Shown: one piece after another, positions 11,337-20,767 of the stretch
How the letters are laid out: each line of letters starts with the position of its first letter
Position numbering within the stretch: position 1 is the stretch's first letter
From: CAWBCI01 sp963787195
GTDB lineage: Bacteria; Bacteroidota; Bacteroidia; Bacteroidales; JAGOPY01
Length of the DNA stretch: 64,000 nucleotides
Assembly: GCA_963787195.1 (NCBI GenBank)
Contig: CAWBCI010000002.1
Coordinates: 1-64,000, forward strand
Reading direction: 5' to 3'
Made by a program: the position numbers and the translations under genes
The notes under the pieces: model-generated
Databases searched by the model: none
What the model was told of the DNA's origin: nothing
The model's input: the letters and a program-made list of their open reading frames with translations, nothing else

Positions 11337-11672
11337 TCAATTAAAATCATAATCGTACCATGTACAATTTACATGATCACAATCATCAATTTCAAATGTC
11401 TTTTCTTCCCAACCAAAAACAACATTTTCAGGTGATGCAAGAATGTATAAAGTATGCATATCGACTAAAAAATCAAAGGTTTCCTGATTCGTCACATACT
11501 TGACCTCATCAGCATTAATATGCACATAAATGCCATCAAGTGACGTTTTATTTATTACTGTTACACTTGCCATGCCGTTGCAAGGATGACTTTCTTTTTC
11601 TTTATCACAAGAAATTACAATTACTATAGCGAGCAGTAATATGAAAACCTTAATATATATCAATTTCATCAT
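11337..11672 (-). CDS. Small lipoprotein, unknown function
   Basis: This 111-residue protein begins with a strong lipoprotein signal peptide (hydrophobic core, lipobox VISC around residues 19-22, then DKEKE). The mature ~90 residues are predicted beta-rich (SVTVINKTSLDGIYVHI) and Cys-containing near the C-terminus (DDCDHVNCTW), so a disulfide is possible. A second Met directly after the first could be the start. It lies just upstream of the frameshifted small secreted gene on the same strand. No family recognised. Confidence 0.65.
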   Translation of the reverse strand: MMKLIYIKVFILLLAIVIVISCDKEKESHPCNGMASVTVINKTSLDGIYVHINADEVKYVTNQETFDFLVDMHTLYILASPENVVFGWEEKTFEIDDCDHVNCTWYDYDFN

Positions 11673-11879
11673 TGTGATTATTAGGTTGTCGATATATCAA
11701 AGTTATAATTTGTGGTTTTTAATCACTTCAAATAGCCCAACAACTGTATGAAATCTAACATTCCAGTATAAACAACTTGATTTTCTGTAAGAACAATCAT
11801 TAAAAAATACTAATCTAACTAATATAGGCTGACACTCTATTTTCTTTGGAAGTAAATAAGGAATTCAAACAATATTGGG

Positions 11880-14019
11880 TTAGTTCTTATACACTGAAAT
11901 TTTTACTAGCGTCCCAGAAGCTTTTCCTGCTTCATTCTGTAAATCCTCGTAAGTATAAGAGATACTGTTTCCTTTTATCTTTTCATAGAGCCCAATCATC
12001 TCATCAATGATCTTTAGTCCCCTTACCATTTCCTTCCTTAAATTGCCTGGCTGCTTTACGTCCAATGCCATTGTCTTCAATAATAATAATTAGCTGACCA
12101 TTTTTCTTTTCTGCCCTAATTAAAATATGGCCTTCACCTTCTTTGTGCCTCAAGCCGTGTTTAATGGCATTTTCTACAAAAAGCTGGATGAGCATACGGG
12201 GAAGCTGGATGCTTTGGTCAAGACCGGGGTCAATTTCGAATTTATAATTAAGTTTATCCTTAAACCTGAATTTTTCCAGTTCCAGGTAATTTTCAACAAA
12301 ATCCAATTCATCTTTAAGGCTTACAACTAACTCATCAGATTTCGTAAAAAGGGTACGCAACAAACTGCTGAATTTAACCATGTAACGATACGCCTGCTCT
12401 TTCTGTTCGGTCAGTATATTGGTTGAAATGCTGTTGAGGACATTGAACATAAAATGCGGGTCCATCTGGCTTTTGATGGTTTTTAATTGCAATGCGTTCA
12501 TACGGTTTTCAATTTCCATTTTTTGTTGCAATTGCACCTGCTGAATACGTCTAATGATGAGAATAATTGCCAGAATAATCAGGTAAATGCCCAGCCAGAT
12601 AGGATATTTCAGGTAGTAGAGCTTATTAAACTTATAAGTATAAAGAGATGCTTTATTATCAGCTTTTACAAAGAGCTCCGGAGCATTGTTTCCGTTTAAT
12701 TTAACTGATACACAAAAAGGAATATTTGAAAAAGGGTCCCGTTCCGTTTTAATAAAAACGGGATCATCTAATGTGGATTGAGTAATAATTAGGTTATAGT
12801 CATTAGTTCTGAAGATCAGTTCATTTCGGCCATCCCTGTTGATATCGGATTTTAACAATAAATTTGAAACAGGCAGGTTTGGAATTTCAGTAAGTGTTTG
12901 CAGAAGCGTATCTAAAAGAACAACTTGATTATCATCAGAAATGAGCATAATCAGGGGTTTTCTACTGTCTTCAGAAACTAATAAATCGGGATATCCTTTG
13001 TCTAATAATACATAATCCTGAATTAGCTTTTTTCGGATAATATCACCGCTCTCGTTCACTAAAGCAATCATAGTAGATAATTCGGTTTTACTTTTATTTT
13101 TAAATAATGCAACAATTCTGTTTTTACTTCCGGTTTTAATTTCCTGGATTTTGATATAGGACGGGTATGCTTTGTATTCGAGAGGCGGGAAAAGAAATTC
13201 AAGTTTTTCATTAAATCCCATTAGCCAGGAACTGTAATCGTTATAGGGAATTTCAAGACTATCGGGGATATTGCCAAGCGTTTGACTGCTGGAATAAATT
13301 TCAGGCCTATGGTCCCCGTTCAGGTCGGTAATCAATACATTATTGATAAATGCCGCCATTACAGGCGTTCTGAATACGGTATCAAGTTTTGCATTGTAAG
13401 CGAATATTCCCCTGGGTTGCTTTGAGAACCCTGCATGAATAGTGAACACTAATTCGTTTAAACCATCCCGATCCAGATCAGCAATTATTGGCAATTTAAT
13501 ACTCACATCAATATGGTTATCATATTTGCCGATTAGCGAAATAAACTTATTCCTGAATATGAATTTAGTGCCTGCATGAGGTTCAAAAGCATTCAGGTAA
13601 AGCGTATCGGAAGAGATGGTGAAAACATAAATTTCCAATAATGAATCGGAATTGAGATCGGCACAATAAAAATAATTGCCATGATTGGGATATTTCCCGG
13701 ATAAATTCCACTGATCTATCAAAGTGCCGTCATTATGAAGAACTTTTACAGAAGGCAAACCAATTACACTCGGGAAAGCTATGACCCGTTCGCTGTATCC
13801 ATCCAGGTCCAGGTCTATATATTCTTCAAAGGAATTGTTTTTATCAGCCGGCCCTGACCAGGTTTTCTCAACCACATATTTTTGGAAAATATCCGGTAAT
13901 AAATAAATTATAGGAGTAGAAACTGCAAAAGCTAAAAAATAAGGACTTAAGAGAACGTAGATGATTTTAGTAATATATAAACGCTTATAATCCAATTGAA
14001 AATATTTTTTCAGATTCAT
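11880..14019 (-). CDS. LytS-type sensor histidine kinase with VCBS-like extracytoplasmic domain, frameshift near C-terminus
   Basis: From the ATG at 14019: a membrane segment at ~16-45, a large periplasmic region (~50-465) and a second membrane segment (~470-490). Then comes a His_kinase (PF06580-type) domain with MDPHFMFN (His near 522), the N-box VENAIKHG near 615 and the G-box EDNGIG. The periplasmic part has repeated Asp-rich motifs (DLDLDGYSE, DLDRDGLNE, DLNGDHRPE, DINRDGRNE) like VCBS/FG-GAP propeller blades. One extra G in the run near 12018 ends the first frame after GNGKG; the other frame continues LKIIDEMIG to the stop at 11880, giving about 712 residues. Its probable partner is the LytTR regulator at 3223-3963. 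A truncated copy of its 5' half lies at 23710-24264. Confidence 0.85.
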
Positions 14020-14138
14020 CCGTCAAAATATGTTTTTGCCCTTAAAAGGATCATTTTCATATTGAGTTGGATTTTTCCTGGTCCGAATGGATGCGATTTT
14101 ATTACAGTCCGTCAATCAAAGATTTAATAATTCGTCTA
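13289..14138. repeat. Source copy of duplicated kinase-gene segment
   Basis: This segment, the 5' part of the sensor-kinase gene plus ~120 bp upstream, is nearly identical to 23710-24378. The copy lacks about 180 bp corresponding to roughly 13600-13778. Orientation is the same in both places. Confidence 0.85.
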
Positions 14139-14318
14139 AGGCGGTACTTCGTTAAAAAAAAGCGATTTTTTTTTAGATAACCGTTCCTGAACCTATATCA
14201 GCGAATTATATGAATTTTCTATAATATCAAATATAATCATTATAAGTCTGACAGTCCATTAAATTAAATAAAAAAATCAAGGATGGAAAACCCCTTTTAA
14301 TCCAGCTAAGCTTATACA

Positions 14319-15704
14319 TTAGCGGGCAGACAGCATTTTCATTGCCAAAAACGCAAAAGCCTCGGTCAAAGTCGGATGCGGATGAATAGTTTGAGCCACA
14401 TCCATTAATGTTAATTTATTGGAAACAATCAGAGAAGCTTCTCCAATCAGTGAAGCAGCCCCGTTGATAAAGAGATGGACACCCAAAATTTCCTGATTCT
14501 GCCTATTGACGACAAACTTCAGGAATCCAAATGTGTCGCCGCTTATTTGCGACATAGCATCCACTTTATAATTATAGGTGCCGCATACCACGTCAAAGCC
14601 TGCTTTAAGCGCTTCTGCTTCGGTTAAACCGGCTGCAGCTATCTCCGGGTCGGAGAATAGCACCCATACATTCTTGTTAAAATTTACCTTGCTGATTTTT
14701 CCACCTAAAATATTCTTTACTGCAATATGTGCTTCATAGGTGGCAGTATGGGCAAATTTTGGAGCGCCCAATATTACATCACCAGTCGCATAAATTCCGT
14801 CTGCTGTGGTTTCCAGGAACTCATCTACTACAATGCCATTCCGCTCGAATTCTACGTCAGTAGCCTCCAGGTTCAGTCCTTCTATGGAAGGTACTTTCCC
14901 CGTAACAACCAGCACTTTTTCCGAGATAATATCCCGGGTTTTTCCCCCACCATCCAAAAAGACGGTTTGGAACATTCCATCTGTCTTATTGATTTCTTCA
15001 ACCCTGGAATTGGTATATACATCTGTTCCTGTTGCTTGCAGTTTTCGGGCAATGCCTTCGGCAAATTCCGGTTCTACCACACCGGGCAATAAGCCCGGCA
15101 TCATTTCAATGATGCTGCATTTCACATGGAGTTTAGTTAACATTTGCGCGATTTCAATACCAATCGGGCCTCCACCTATAATCAGCAGGGACGAAGGTAA
15201 TGTTGCTTGTTTAAATAACACTTCGCTGGTCAACACTTCATTTACACCATTTCCTTTAAAAGGAGGAACAAAGGTATGAGCTCCGGTAGCTATGATTGCT
15301 TTGTCAAATAAATACCGGGTATTATTGATTTCTACTTCCTTATTTGAAACAAACCTTGCCTTCCCTGATACAAAAGTAATCGGCATGCGCTTGAGTTGTT
15401 GCACGGCTGCCGAGGAACGGCCATTGAGGATCCGGTCCATATCACGTCCAATCATTTGCCAGGTTTTGGCTAAATCTTCTTTTGAAGCGGTAGGAGAGGG
15501 AGCATTTTGCTCCCGGGTTAAAAACTCATCAGCATGATGTTTGATTATTTTAGAAGGGATACACCCCACAAACAAGCATGCCCCACCGAGTTTTCCGGAT
15601 TCTTCAGCTAACAAAACTTTTTTCCCGCTTGCGGCCAGTTGCATAGCGGCTGGAGTCCCGCCGGGGCCCCCACCGATTATAATAATATCAAATTTCTCTT
15701 TCAT
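14319..15704 (-). CDS. Dihydrolipoamide-dehydrogenase-like FAD/NAD(P) disulfide oxidoreductase
   Basis: This 461-residue protein is a class I pyridine nucleotide-disulfide oxidoreductase. It shows an FAD-binding GGGPGGTPAA motif near the N-terminus, the redox-active pair in GGACLFVGCIPSK, an NAD(P)-binding GGGPIGIE motif near residue 175, a second FAD motif with YATGD, and the C-terminal HPHPTLTEAF with the catalytic His-Glu pair. It lacks the N-terminal NmerA domain and C-terminal Cys pair of mercuric reductases, so it is closer to Lpd. I chose ATG 15704; an ATG at 15725 adds seven residues. It lies 39 bp after the TolC gene and is probably the last gene of the efflux operon. The true disulfide substrate is unknown. 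Confidence 0.85.
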   Translation of the reverse strand: MKEKFDIIIIGGGPGGTPAAMQLAASGKKVLLAEESGKLGGACLFVGCIPSKIIKHHADEFLTREQNAPSPTASKEDLAKTWQMIGRDMDRILNGRSSAAVQQLKRMPITFVSGKARFVSNKEVEINNTRYLFDKAIIATGAHTFVPPFKGNGVNEVLTSEVLFKQATLPSSLLIIGGGPIGIEIAQMLTKLHVKCSIIEMMPGLLPGVVEPEFAEGIARKLQATGTDVYTNSRVEEINKTDGMFQTVFLDGGGKTRDIISEKVLVVTGKVPSIEGLNLEATDVEFERNGIVVDEFLETTADGIYATGDVILGAPKFAHTATYEAHIAVKNILGGKISKVNFNKNVWVLFSDPEIAAAGLTEAEALKAGFDVVCGTYNYKVDAMSQISGDTFGFLKFVVNRQNQEILGVHLFINGAASLIGEASLIVSNKLTLMDVAQTIHPHPTLTEAFAFLAMKMLSAR

Positions 15705-15743
15705 AACTATATTTTTTAATGTCATAACTTACTTGTGTCTGAC

Positions 15744-17135
15744 TTATTTAATTTCCCCATCTAAATATTCCAGGTTTGCATATTCAATTAAAATGCTTTT
15801 CTCAATATTCAGGATGTTTGTTTGCGCCCTGGTAATATTCAATTGAGCATCATCAAGTTCTATATATGTAATGATACCGTTTTTATAAGCTGTCTTAGCT
15901 ATTTCGTATGCTTTATCAGTAAGCTGCAGATTATTTTCGGTTGATGTCTTCTGGGCATTAAGGGATTCAATATTTTCGAATGATTTTTGGATTTCATAAG
16001 TTAATTTTAAGCCAAGGCCAGCCTGATAATTATTGATTTTTTCAATACCGGCTTTTTCTTCGGCAACTTTAGCTTTGGACATGTTACCATCGAAGAGCTT
16101 AATTTTTAATCCCAGCCCAACAGCATAGCCCTGTCTCCAGTTATCATCAAACGGCGGAAAATCCATCCCGTGATAAACATGATAATTGCCAAAGGCAAAC
16201 AAGACCGGCAGCTTCTCAGCGGCATCAATTTTTGACTTCTTCTCCATCACCTGCTTCATCGAATTTAAATACTGTATTTTATTATTTTTATTCACCAGGC
16301 TGTCAATATTTTTGGAATTAAATGAATCTAAAAGGAAGCTGTCATTTCCGAAATTTCCACTACATTCAATATCAACGGAGTCGGGCAATACCATCAAATT
16401 TTTTAATCCCAGTAAGGCAATCTTTTTATTCCCTTCGATCTCAATTATTTTACTCTTGAATTCTTCAATTTTATTTTTAAAACTCAAAACATCAAATTCA
16501 GAGCGCACACCTTCCGAATATGCTTTTTCAGCCAGTGCGAGATGCTCGTTCATCTGATTAAGAGCATCCTCCTGGACTTTCAATAATTCATTTATAAACA
16601 GAATATTATAAAATACTTTTTTTACATTTAAAACAGTTTGTGCTTTCGTTTCATCAAGATCATATTTATATGCTGTTTCAAGATCCTTAGTGCTGCTTAA
16701 AGCATTTTTCCTTTTATTTCCGGTGTAAATAGGATAGATAACATTAAAATCTAAAGTCATTACATCCCTGTTATTATCCGGATATGGAGCCATTGGATGC
16801 ATTATGATATTATCGCCTGTGGGAGATCCGTTATCTAAAACCGGCACGCTGGTGCCTGCAAGGGGATACATACCGGGAAGGTTATTGGTATAAAAATATT
16901 TTGAAAGAGCATCAGCCTGAGGTAAAAATGTGGAATGTGCCTGGGTATATTTTGCTTCAGCTTCTTTTAGCTGGCTCTCTCCCGCTTTAATGCCATAATT
17001 ATTATCCAGTGCTATTTCAACAGCCTTGTCTAAGGTTATAATCCGCTGTGCTGAAGTATATGCGGGTACCATCAATAACGTCATCAATAGTATCGCAAAA
17101 GCTTTTATATTTTGAAAATTTATTTTAAAGTTCAT
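15744..17135 (-). CDS. TolC-family outer-membrane efflux protein
   Basis: This 463-residue protein has a signal peptide (cleavage near TSAQ) followed by the TolC/OEP pattern: two long alpha-helical hairpin repeats rich in Leu, Ala, Asn and Lys. The repeats begin with LDKAVEIALDNNYGIK and end with IELDDAQLNITRAQTNIL near the C-terminus. It would form the trimeric outer-membrane and periplasmic channel of the tripartite efflux system encoded upstream (HlyD adaptor and ABC-2 permease). It lies 25 bp downstream of the permease gene. Confidence 0.9.
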   Translation of the reverse strand: MNFKINFQNIKAFAILLMTLLMVPAYTSAQRIITLDKAVEIALDNNYGIKAGESQLKEAEAKYTQAHSTFLPQADALSKYFYTNNLPGMYPLAGTSVPVLDNGSPTGDNIIMHPMAPYPDNNRDVMTLDFNVIYPIYTGNKRKNALSSTKDLETAYKYDLDETKAQTVLNVKKVFYNILFINELLKVQEDALNQMNEHLALAEKAYSEGVRSEFDVLSFKNKIEEFKSKIIEIEGNKKIALLGLKNLMVLPDSVDIECSGNFGNDSFLLDSFNSKNIDSLVNKNNKIQYLNSMKQVMEKKSKIDAAEKLPVLFAFGNYHVYHGMDFPPFDDNWRQGYAVGLGLKIKLFDGNMSKAKVAEEKAGIEKINNYQAGLGLKLTYEIQKSFENIESLNAQKTSTENNLQLTDKAYEIAKTAYKNGIITYIELDDAQLNITRAQTNILNIEKSILIEYANLEYLDGEIK

Positions 17136-17428
17136 GACAATGTTTCCTCCATGTTTTATTTTAATTATGCTCCACCGATTTCTTCAGAATTTTTTTTCGT
17201 TCAATCTGACCGATTAATATAGAGATCGCCGACAGACCCAAAAACAAAGCTGAATATTTCAATAATATATTTAGTTCAGGAGATACTACAGACAATGCCT
17301 GGCGGTGGTTAAATACCGGATAGAGAGCACGCAGATAGTGACTTAAGGGGAATAAGTTTCCAATCATTTTTGGAATTCCGGCCATTTGTTCAAGGGGCAC
17401 CAGATATCCGGAATACATGAAAGCCGGC

Positions 17429-18028
17429 ATCACAATGAGTGTGATAATTCCAGCCAGAATGGGGCCATTTTTGATATTGATTGTCAGAAAATAGGATATG
17501 CTTTCCATAGCCAAAACAAAAAAGAAAATGATCGCTATGACATTCCACATTACACGGTTTGTGAATGGGACATCAAAAAGTGTCATAGTCGTGAAAAATG
17601 CTATGGATATTGCGGCACCCACGATTATCAATGAAATAAATACAGGTGGAATAAGTATTCTGAGCGGAAGCTGCCTGATTGATTTTAAGCCGGGAGTTTT
17701 GTTAATGAAGGATTTGAAACTGGCCATCAGGATAAATAAAATAATAAGCATAGAAACTATCTGCATTGCCAGTCCCATAAAGGCAGGCAACATTGAAGAC
17801 TCCATGCTGAGCGAAGGAGAGTAAAATACCCTGTCACTTACTGAAAGCAGGGGCTTCTTCTGATGCCTGAAATTAGGAATGCCACCAAGATCTTCAACCC
17901 TGATCTTCATTTCTATTTGATTATTGATGGTCATCGTGATTTTTCCAAGCATCATCATGGCTATTTTTGGAATAATGGGATTTGCAGTTCCATTCAGGAC
18001 CGTCAGAATGCTGACGCTCCTGTTATTC
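17429..18028. repeat. Tandem repeat copy A inside permease gene
   Basis: This 600-bp unit is repeated directly in tandem with copy B. The half encoding NNRSVSILTVLNG... is almost identical in both copies, whereas the half encoding the transmembrane helices has diverged. Confidence 0.9.
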
Positions 18029-18630
18029 ATCACAATGAGTGTAATAATTCCGGCAAGAACCGCTGTACTTTTGATATTGAGAGCCAGAAAATAGGATATA
18101 CTTTCCATTGACAAAACAAAAAGGAAAATAATTACGACTACACCTGCCACATCACATGTTTGGTGAAGGGGACGTCAAAAAGTGTCATTGTGGTGAAATA
18201 TGCTAAGGATATTGCGGCACCCACAATAATCAATGAAATGATCGCAGGTGGTATAAGTATTCTGACCGGAAACTGCCTGATGGATTTTAATCCTGGAGTT
18301 TTGTTAATGAAGGATTTGAAACTGTCCTTCAGCATAAATAATATAATAAGCATTGAAACAATCTGCATGGCCAGACCCATAAAGGCAGGCAACATTGAAG
18401 ACTCCATGCTGAGCGAAGGAGAGTAAAATACCCTGTCACTTACAGAAAGCAGGGGCTTCTTCTGATGCCTGAAATTAGGAATGCCACCAAGATCTTCAAC
18501 CCTGATCTTCATTTCTATTTGATTATTGATGGTCATCGTGATTTTGCCAAGCATCATCATCGCTATTTTTGGAATAATGGGATTTGCAGTTCCATTCAGG
18601 ACCGTCAGAATGCTGACGCTCCTGTTATTC
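18029..18630. repeat. Tandem repeat copy B inside permease gene
   Basis: This is the second copy of the unit, 602 bp because of a 2-base insertion near 18140 that breaks the reading frame. Both copies end at the same GTTATTC boundary. Confidence 0.9.
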
Positions 18631-18942
18631 AGAATATCCTTATAGGTATTATTCGGAATAACAATTCCCACATCAATGTCACCCCTGTCTATCATCTTCT
18701 CTAAGTCCAGATAATCAACAAGCTGACCAGTGACATTGAAATATTCCGAAGCTCTGATGTTGTGAATAATGGATCTGCTCAATGGAGAATTATCCTGATC
18801 AACAATGGCGGTCCTGATTTGTACAGGGAGCGCTTTTGAAATACATACCTGCCATCATACTGAAAAACAAAATCAGCGCCAGTGAGATCAGTAAGATCTT
18901 TATTAAAATTTGTAAGAGCGTTTTTAAAGCTTTCATCATTTT

Positions 18943-19746
18943 CTAATTTTGTGAGGAATATTGATTTTCAGCTGGTTTCAGACTTAAATAGACAGTCATG
19001 CCGGGCTTACACTTTAGCTGCTGATCAAGTATCCTCATTTTAACATCAAAGGTTCTGACATCATGCTGATCCCTCAGGGTGGTAGGAGTATGGGTTGCAA
19101 AATCTGCCATCGGGAGTATCTGAGTTACTTTGGAATGGAAATTCAAATCGTTTATGTTGCTGTTTAAAGTCAGAGTATCCCCTAAATTCAATTGGTCAAT
19201 AAATGTTTCAGGTATATTAAACCTTGCCCATGTTCCTTCAGGATCTGTTTCTATGACAACCGGCATCCCCGGGGGCATCATTTGATTGACTTCCAAAACC
19301 TTTACATTCACTATTCCGTCGACAGGCGCGGTTATTGTCATATCATCAATATTAATATCCACTGCCCTCAATTTTTCGCTGAGCATTTCATAAGCTGTTG
19401 TAATCTCGTCCAGGTTTTGTTGCGAAACAGCTCCGGCTTTATACAGGTTCTCAAGCCTTTTTTTATTTGCTTCAACATTTTTTAACTTGGCCACAAGAGC
19501 TGCACGATTAGCCAATATTTCATTCGGGTCTAACTGGGCAACTTTTTCGCCCTGCTTAATAGTATCACCTTCATTTACATAAATTGCTGTAATTCTACCG
19601 GGTATTCTGGTTGTTACATTTATCTGAGTATTTTCAATGTAACCTGAAAAGAAAGTGTTTTTAGGTTGCTGTTTCTTGCTTTTGCATGAAGCAAGACCGA
19701 TTGCCATAAGGCTAATCACTATGGTGTATTTGATATATGTTTTCAT
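18943..19746 (-). CDS. HlyD/EmrA-like periplasmic adaptor lipoprotein
   Basis: This 267-residue membrane-fusion protein has a lipoprotein signal (lipobox LASC at ~18-21). It contains a biotinyl-lipoyl-like domain (GRITAIYVNEGDTIKQGE and TITAPVDGIVNVKV), a helical hairpin (residues ~80-125) and a beta-barrel domain. It would bridge the inner-membrane permease and the TolC channel. It lies 3 bp upstream of the permease start and 20 bp after the preceding outer-membrane protein, fitting a single transcript. Confidence 0.9.
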   Translation of the reverse strand: MKTYIKYTIVISLMAIGLASCKSKKQQPKNTFFSGYIENTQINVTTRIPGRITAIYVNEGDTIKQGEKVAQLDPNEILANRAALVAKLKNVEANKKRLENLYKAGAVSQQNLDEITTAYEMLSEKLRAVDINIDDMTITAPVDGIVNVKVLEVNQMMPPGMPVVIETDPEGTWARFNIPETFIDQLNLGDTLTLNSNINDLNFHSKVTQILPMADFATHTPTTLRDQHDVRTFDVKMRILDQQLKCKPGMTVYLSLKPAENQYSSQN

Positions 19747-19766
19747 ATCTTCCGGAATTGATTGTT

Positions 19767-20684
19767 TTAAAATTTTAAGCTGTAGGCCAACTGGATCAGC
19801 ACATTATATTTTGTGAAAAGGCTGCCGTTTTGATAAATGGTATAAGGGAGCCCGAATTGAAGGAATAGATTTTTCTGATACTCATACCAGGCCCCGGCAT
19901 AGGCATCTATTGCATAATCTTCGGAGTGACTTGTTTTTATTCCGGCTTTTTTATCCTTTGTTTTGAAATTTGCGAATCCCCCGTATTCAATGCCGAAATT
20001 CCCATATTGGGTTTTATAATAATTTTGTCTGATAACTGTCAGACCAAATTCATCTCCGATATTGAGGTCAGAAGAATTTTCAGGTCTGAATTCATAATAT
20101 GCGGAAGAAATAAGATCGGAATTATCCCAGCGTTTCATGCCGGTTAAGGAGCCTTTCAAATGGAATATGCCCAGGCCCAGAGGATATTCAGATGGGCTTA
20201 AATGGTTGCTTCGACCAGTTGGGAAAAACAAGGTGGCTTCACCAGTTAAAGTAGTATGCCTTGATTTATTCTCAAGTAGCCTGTAAGCGGCCCCTGCACC
20301 GATATCTGCAAAGCCTTTTCCTGCAACCACACCCATTGGTGAATAATGATGAATATCTGATACGGGCACCTGGGTAAATATCGTCAAGCTGTTGGATATC
20401 CCGTAATCGATGTAAGCATTCACCAGCATCTCATTCATTACCACTTTGTCAGATAGTTTTTCCATATGACCTGTTGCGCTGTTGAGTGTCCTGAAATATT
20501 TGGGGAAATTAAAGTTGAGCCGAAATGAAAGTTCATTCTTTACTAAGACTTCAGGTCTGAGATTTAATGCAGATACAGCAAGTTTATCCTGACTAACTGA
20601 GTCAGTCAAAGGAATAATATTCTGCCCAAAAGCTTGGAAAGCAATTGTTTGTATCAAAATACTTATTAGCAGTTTATTTTTCAT
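19767..20684 (-). CDS. Outer-membrane beta-barrel protein of the efflux operon
   Basis: The preferred start at 20684 (MKNKLLISILIQTIAFQAFGQ) gives a clean signal peptide and a ~305-residue protein. The alternating hydrophobic and aromatic strands (ISNSLTIFTQVPVSD; LTGEATLFFPTGRS; ...YSLKF with terminal Phe) are typical of an outer-membrane barrel related to the phenol-degradation MetA-like/transporter family. A longer frame to 20714 would begin inside the putative operator and lacks a signal peptide. It is the first structural gene after the TetR gene. The substrate is unknown. Confidence 0.75.
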   Translation of the reverse strand: MKNKLLISILIQTIAFQAFGQNIIPLTDSVSQDKLAVSALNLRPEVLVKNELSFRLNFNFPKYFRTLNSATGHMEKLSDKVVMNEMLVNAYIDYGISNSLTIFTQVPVSDIHHYSPMGVVAGKGFADIGAGAAYRLLENKSRHTTLTGEATLFFPTGRSNHLSPSEYPLGLGIFHLKGSLTGMKRWDNSDLISSAYYEFRPENSSDLNIGDEFGLTVIRQNYYKTQYGNFGIEYGGFANFKTKDKKAGIKTSHSEDYAIDAYAGAWYEYQKNLFLQFGLPYTIYQNGSLFTKYNVLIQLAYSLKF

Positions 20685-20704
20685 AGTATTATATTGTTTT
20701 GAAT

Positions 20705-20720
20705 AAGTAAACATTTACTT
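20705..20720. promoter_or_regulatory. Probable TetR operator (site 2)
   Basis: The 16-bp palindrome AAGTAAACATTTACTT (half-sites AAGTAAA and TTTACTT) lies between the TetR gene and the outer-membrane protein gene. It differs at one base from site 1 at 466-481 and at two bases from site 3. The position suggests that TetR represses the efflux genes directly. Confidence 0.65.
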
Positions 20721-20767
20721 ACATTATGATCGTTTTTCAGGTATTTCTTAATTAGTTCCATGTTAAT

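Larger units (their letters stand above)
17161..18939 (-). pseudogene. ABC-2-type efflux permease, disrupted by 600-bp tandem duplication and frameshifts
   Basis: The start at 18939 (MMKALKTLLQILIK) gives the usual N-terminal membrane helix, but an extra A near 18840 ends this frame. The next frame (18782-18138) carries the periplasmic domain and first helices, then stops at a 2-base insertion near 18140. The last frame (18150-17161) repeats the periplasmic domain and helices a second time before the normal C-terminal helices (MYSGYLVPLEQMAG). The 600-bp repeat encodes 200 residues, in register apart from the indels. Operons of this type often carry two tandem permease genes, so this may be a fusion of two such genes or a misassembly. 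No ATP-binding subunit is encoded nearby. Confidence 0.8.

Noticed and set aside
14319..15704. Mercuric reductase of a mer operon
   Set aside because: The redox Cys pair is present, but the NmerA domain, the C-terminal Cys-Cys pair and other mer genes are absent.
14727..15846. Long open frames opposite the disulfide reductase and TolC genes
   Set aside because: They are antisense shadows of well-supported genes, with no family resemblance or plausible starts.
17386..18704. Plus-strand frames across the duplicated permease region
   Set aside because: They repeat in both copies only because the DNA is duplicated; the translated sequences look like noise.
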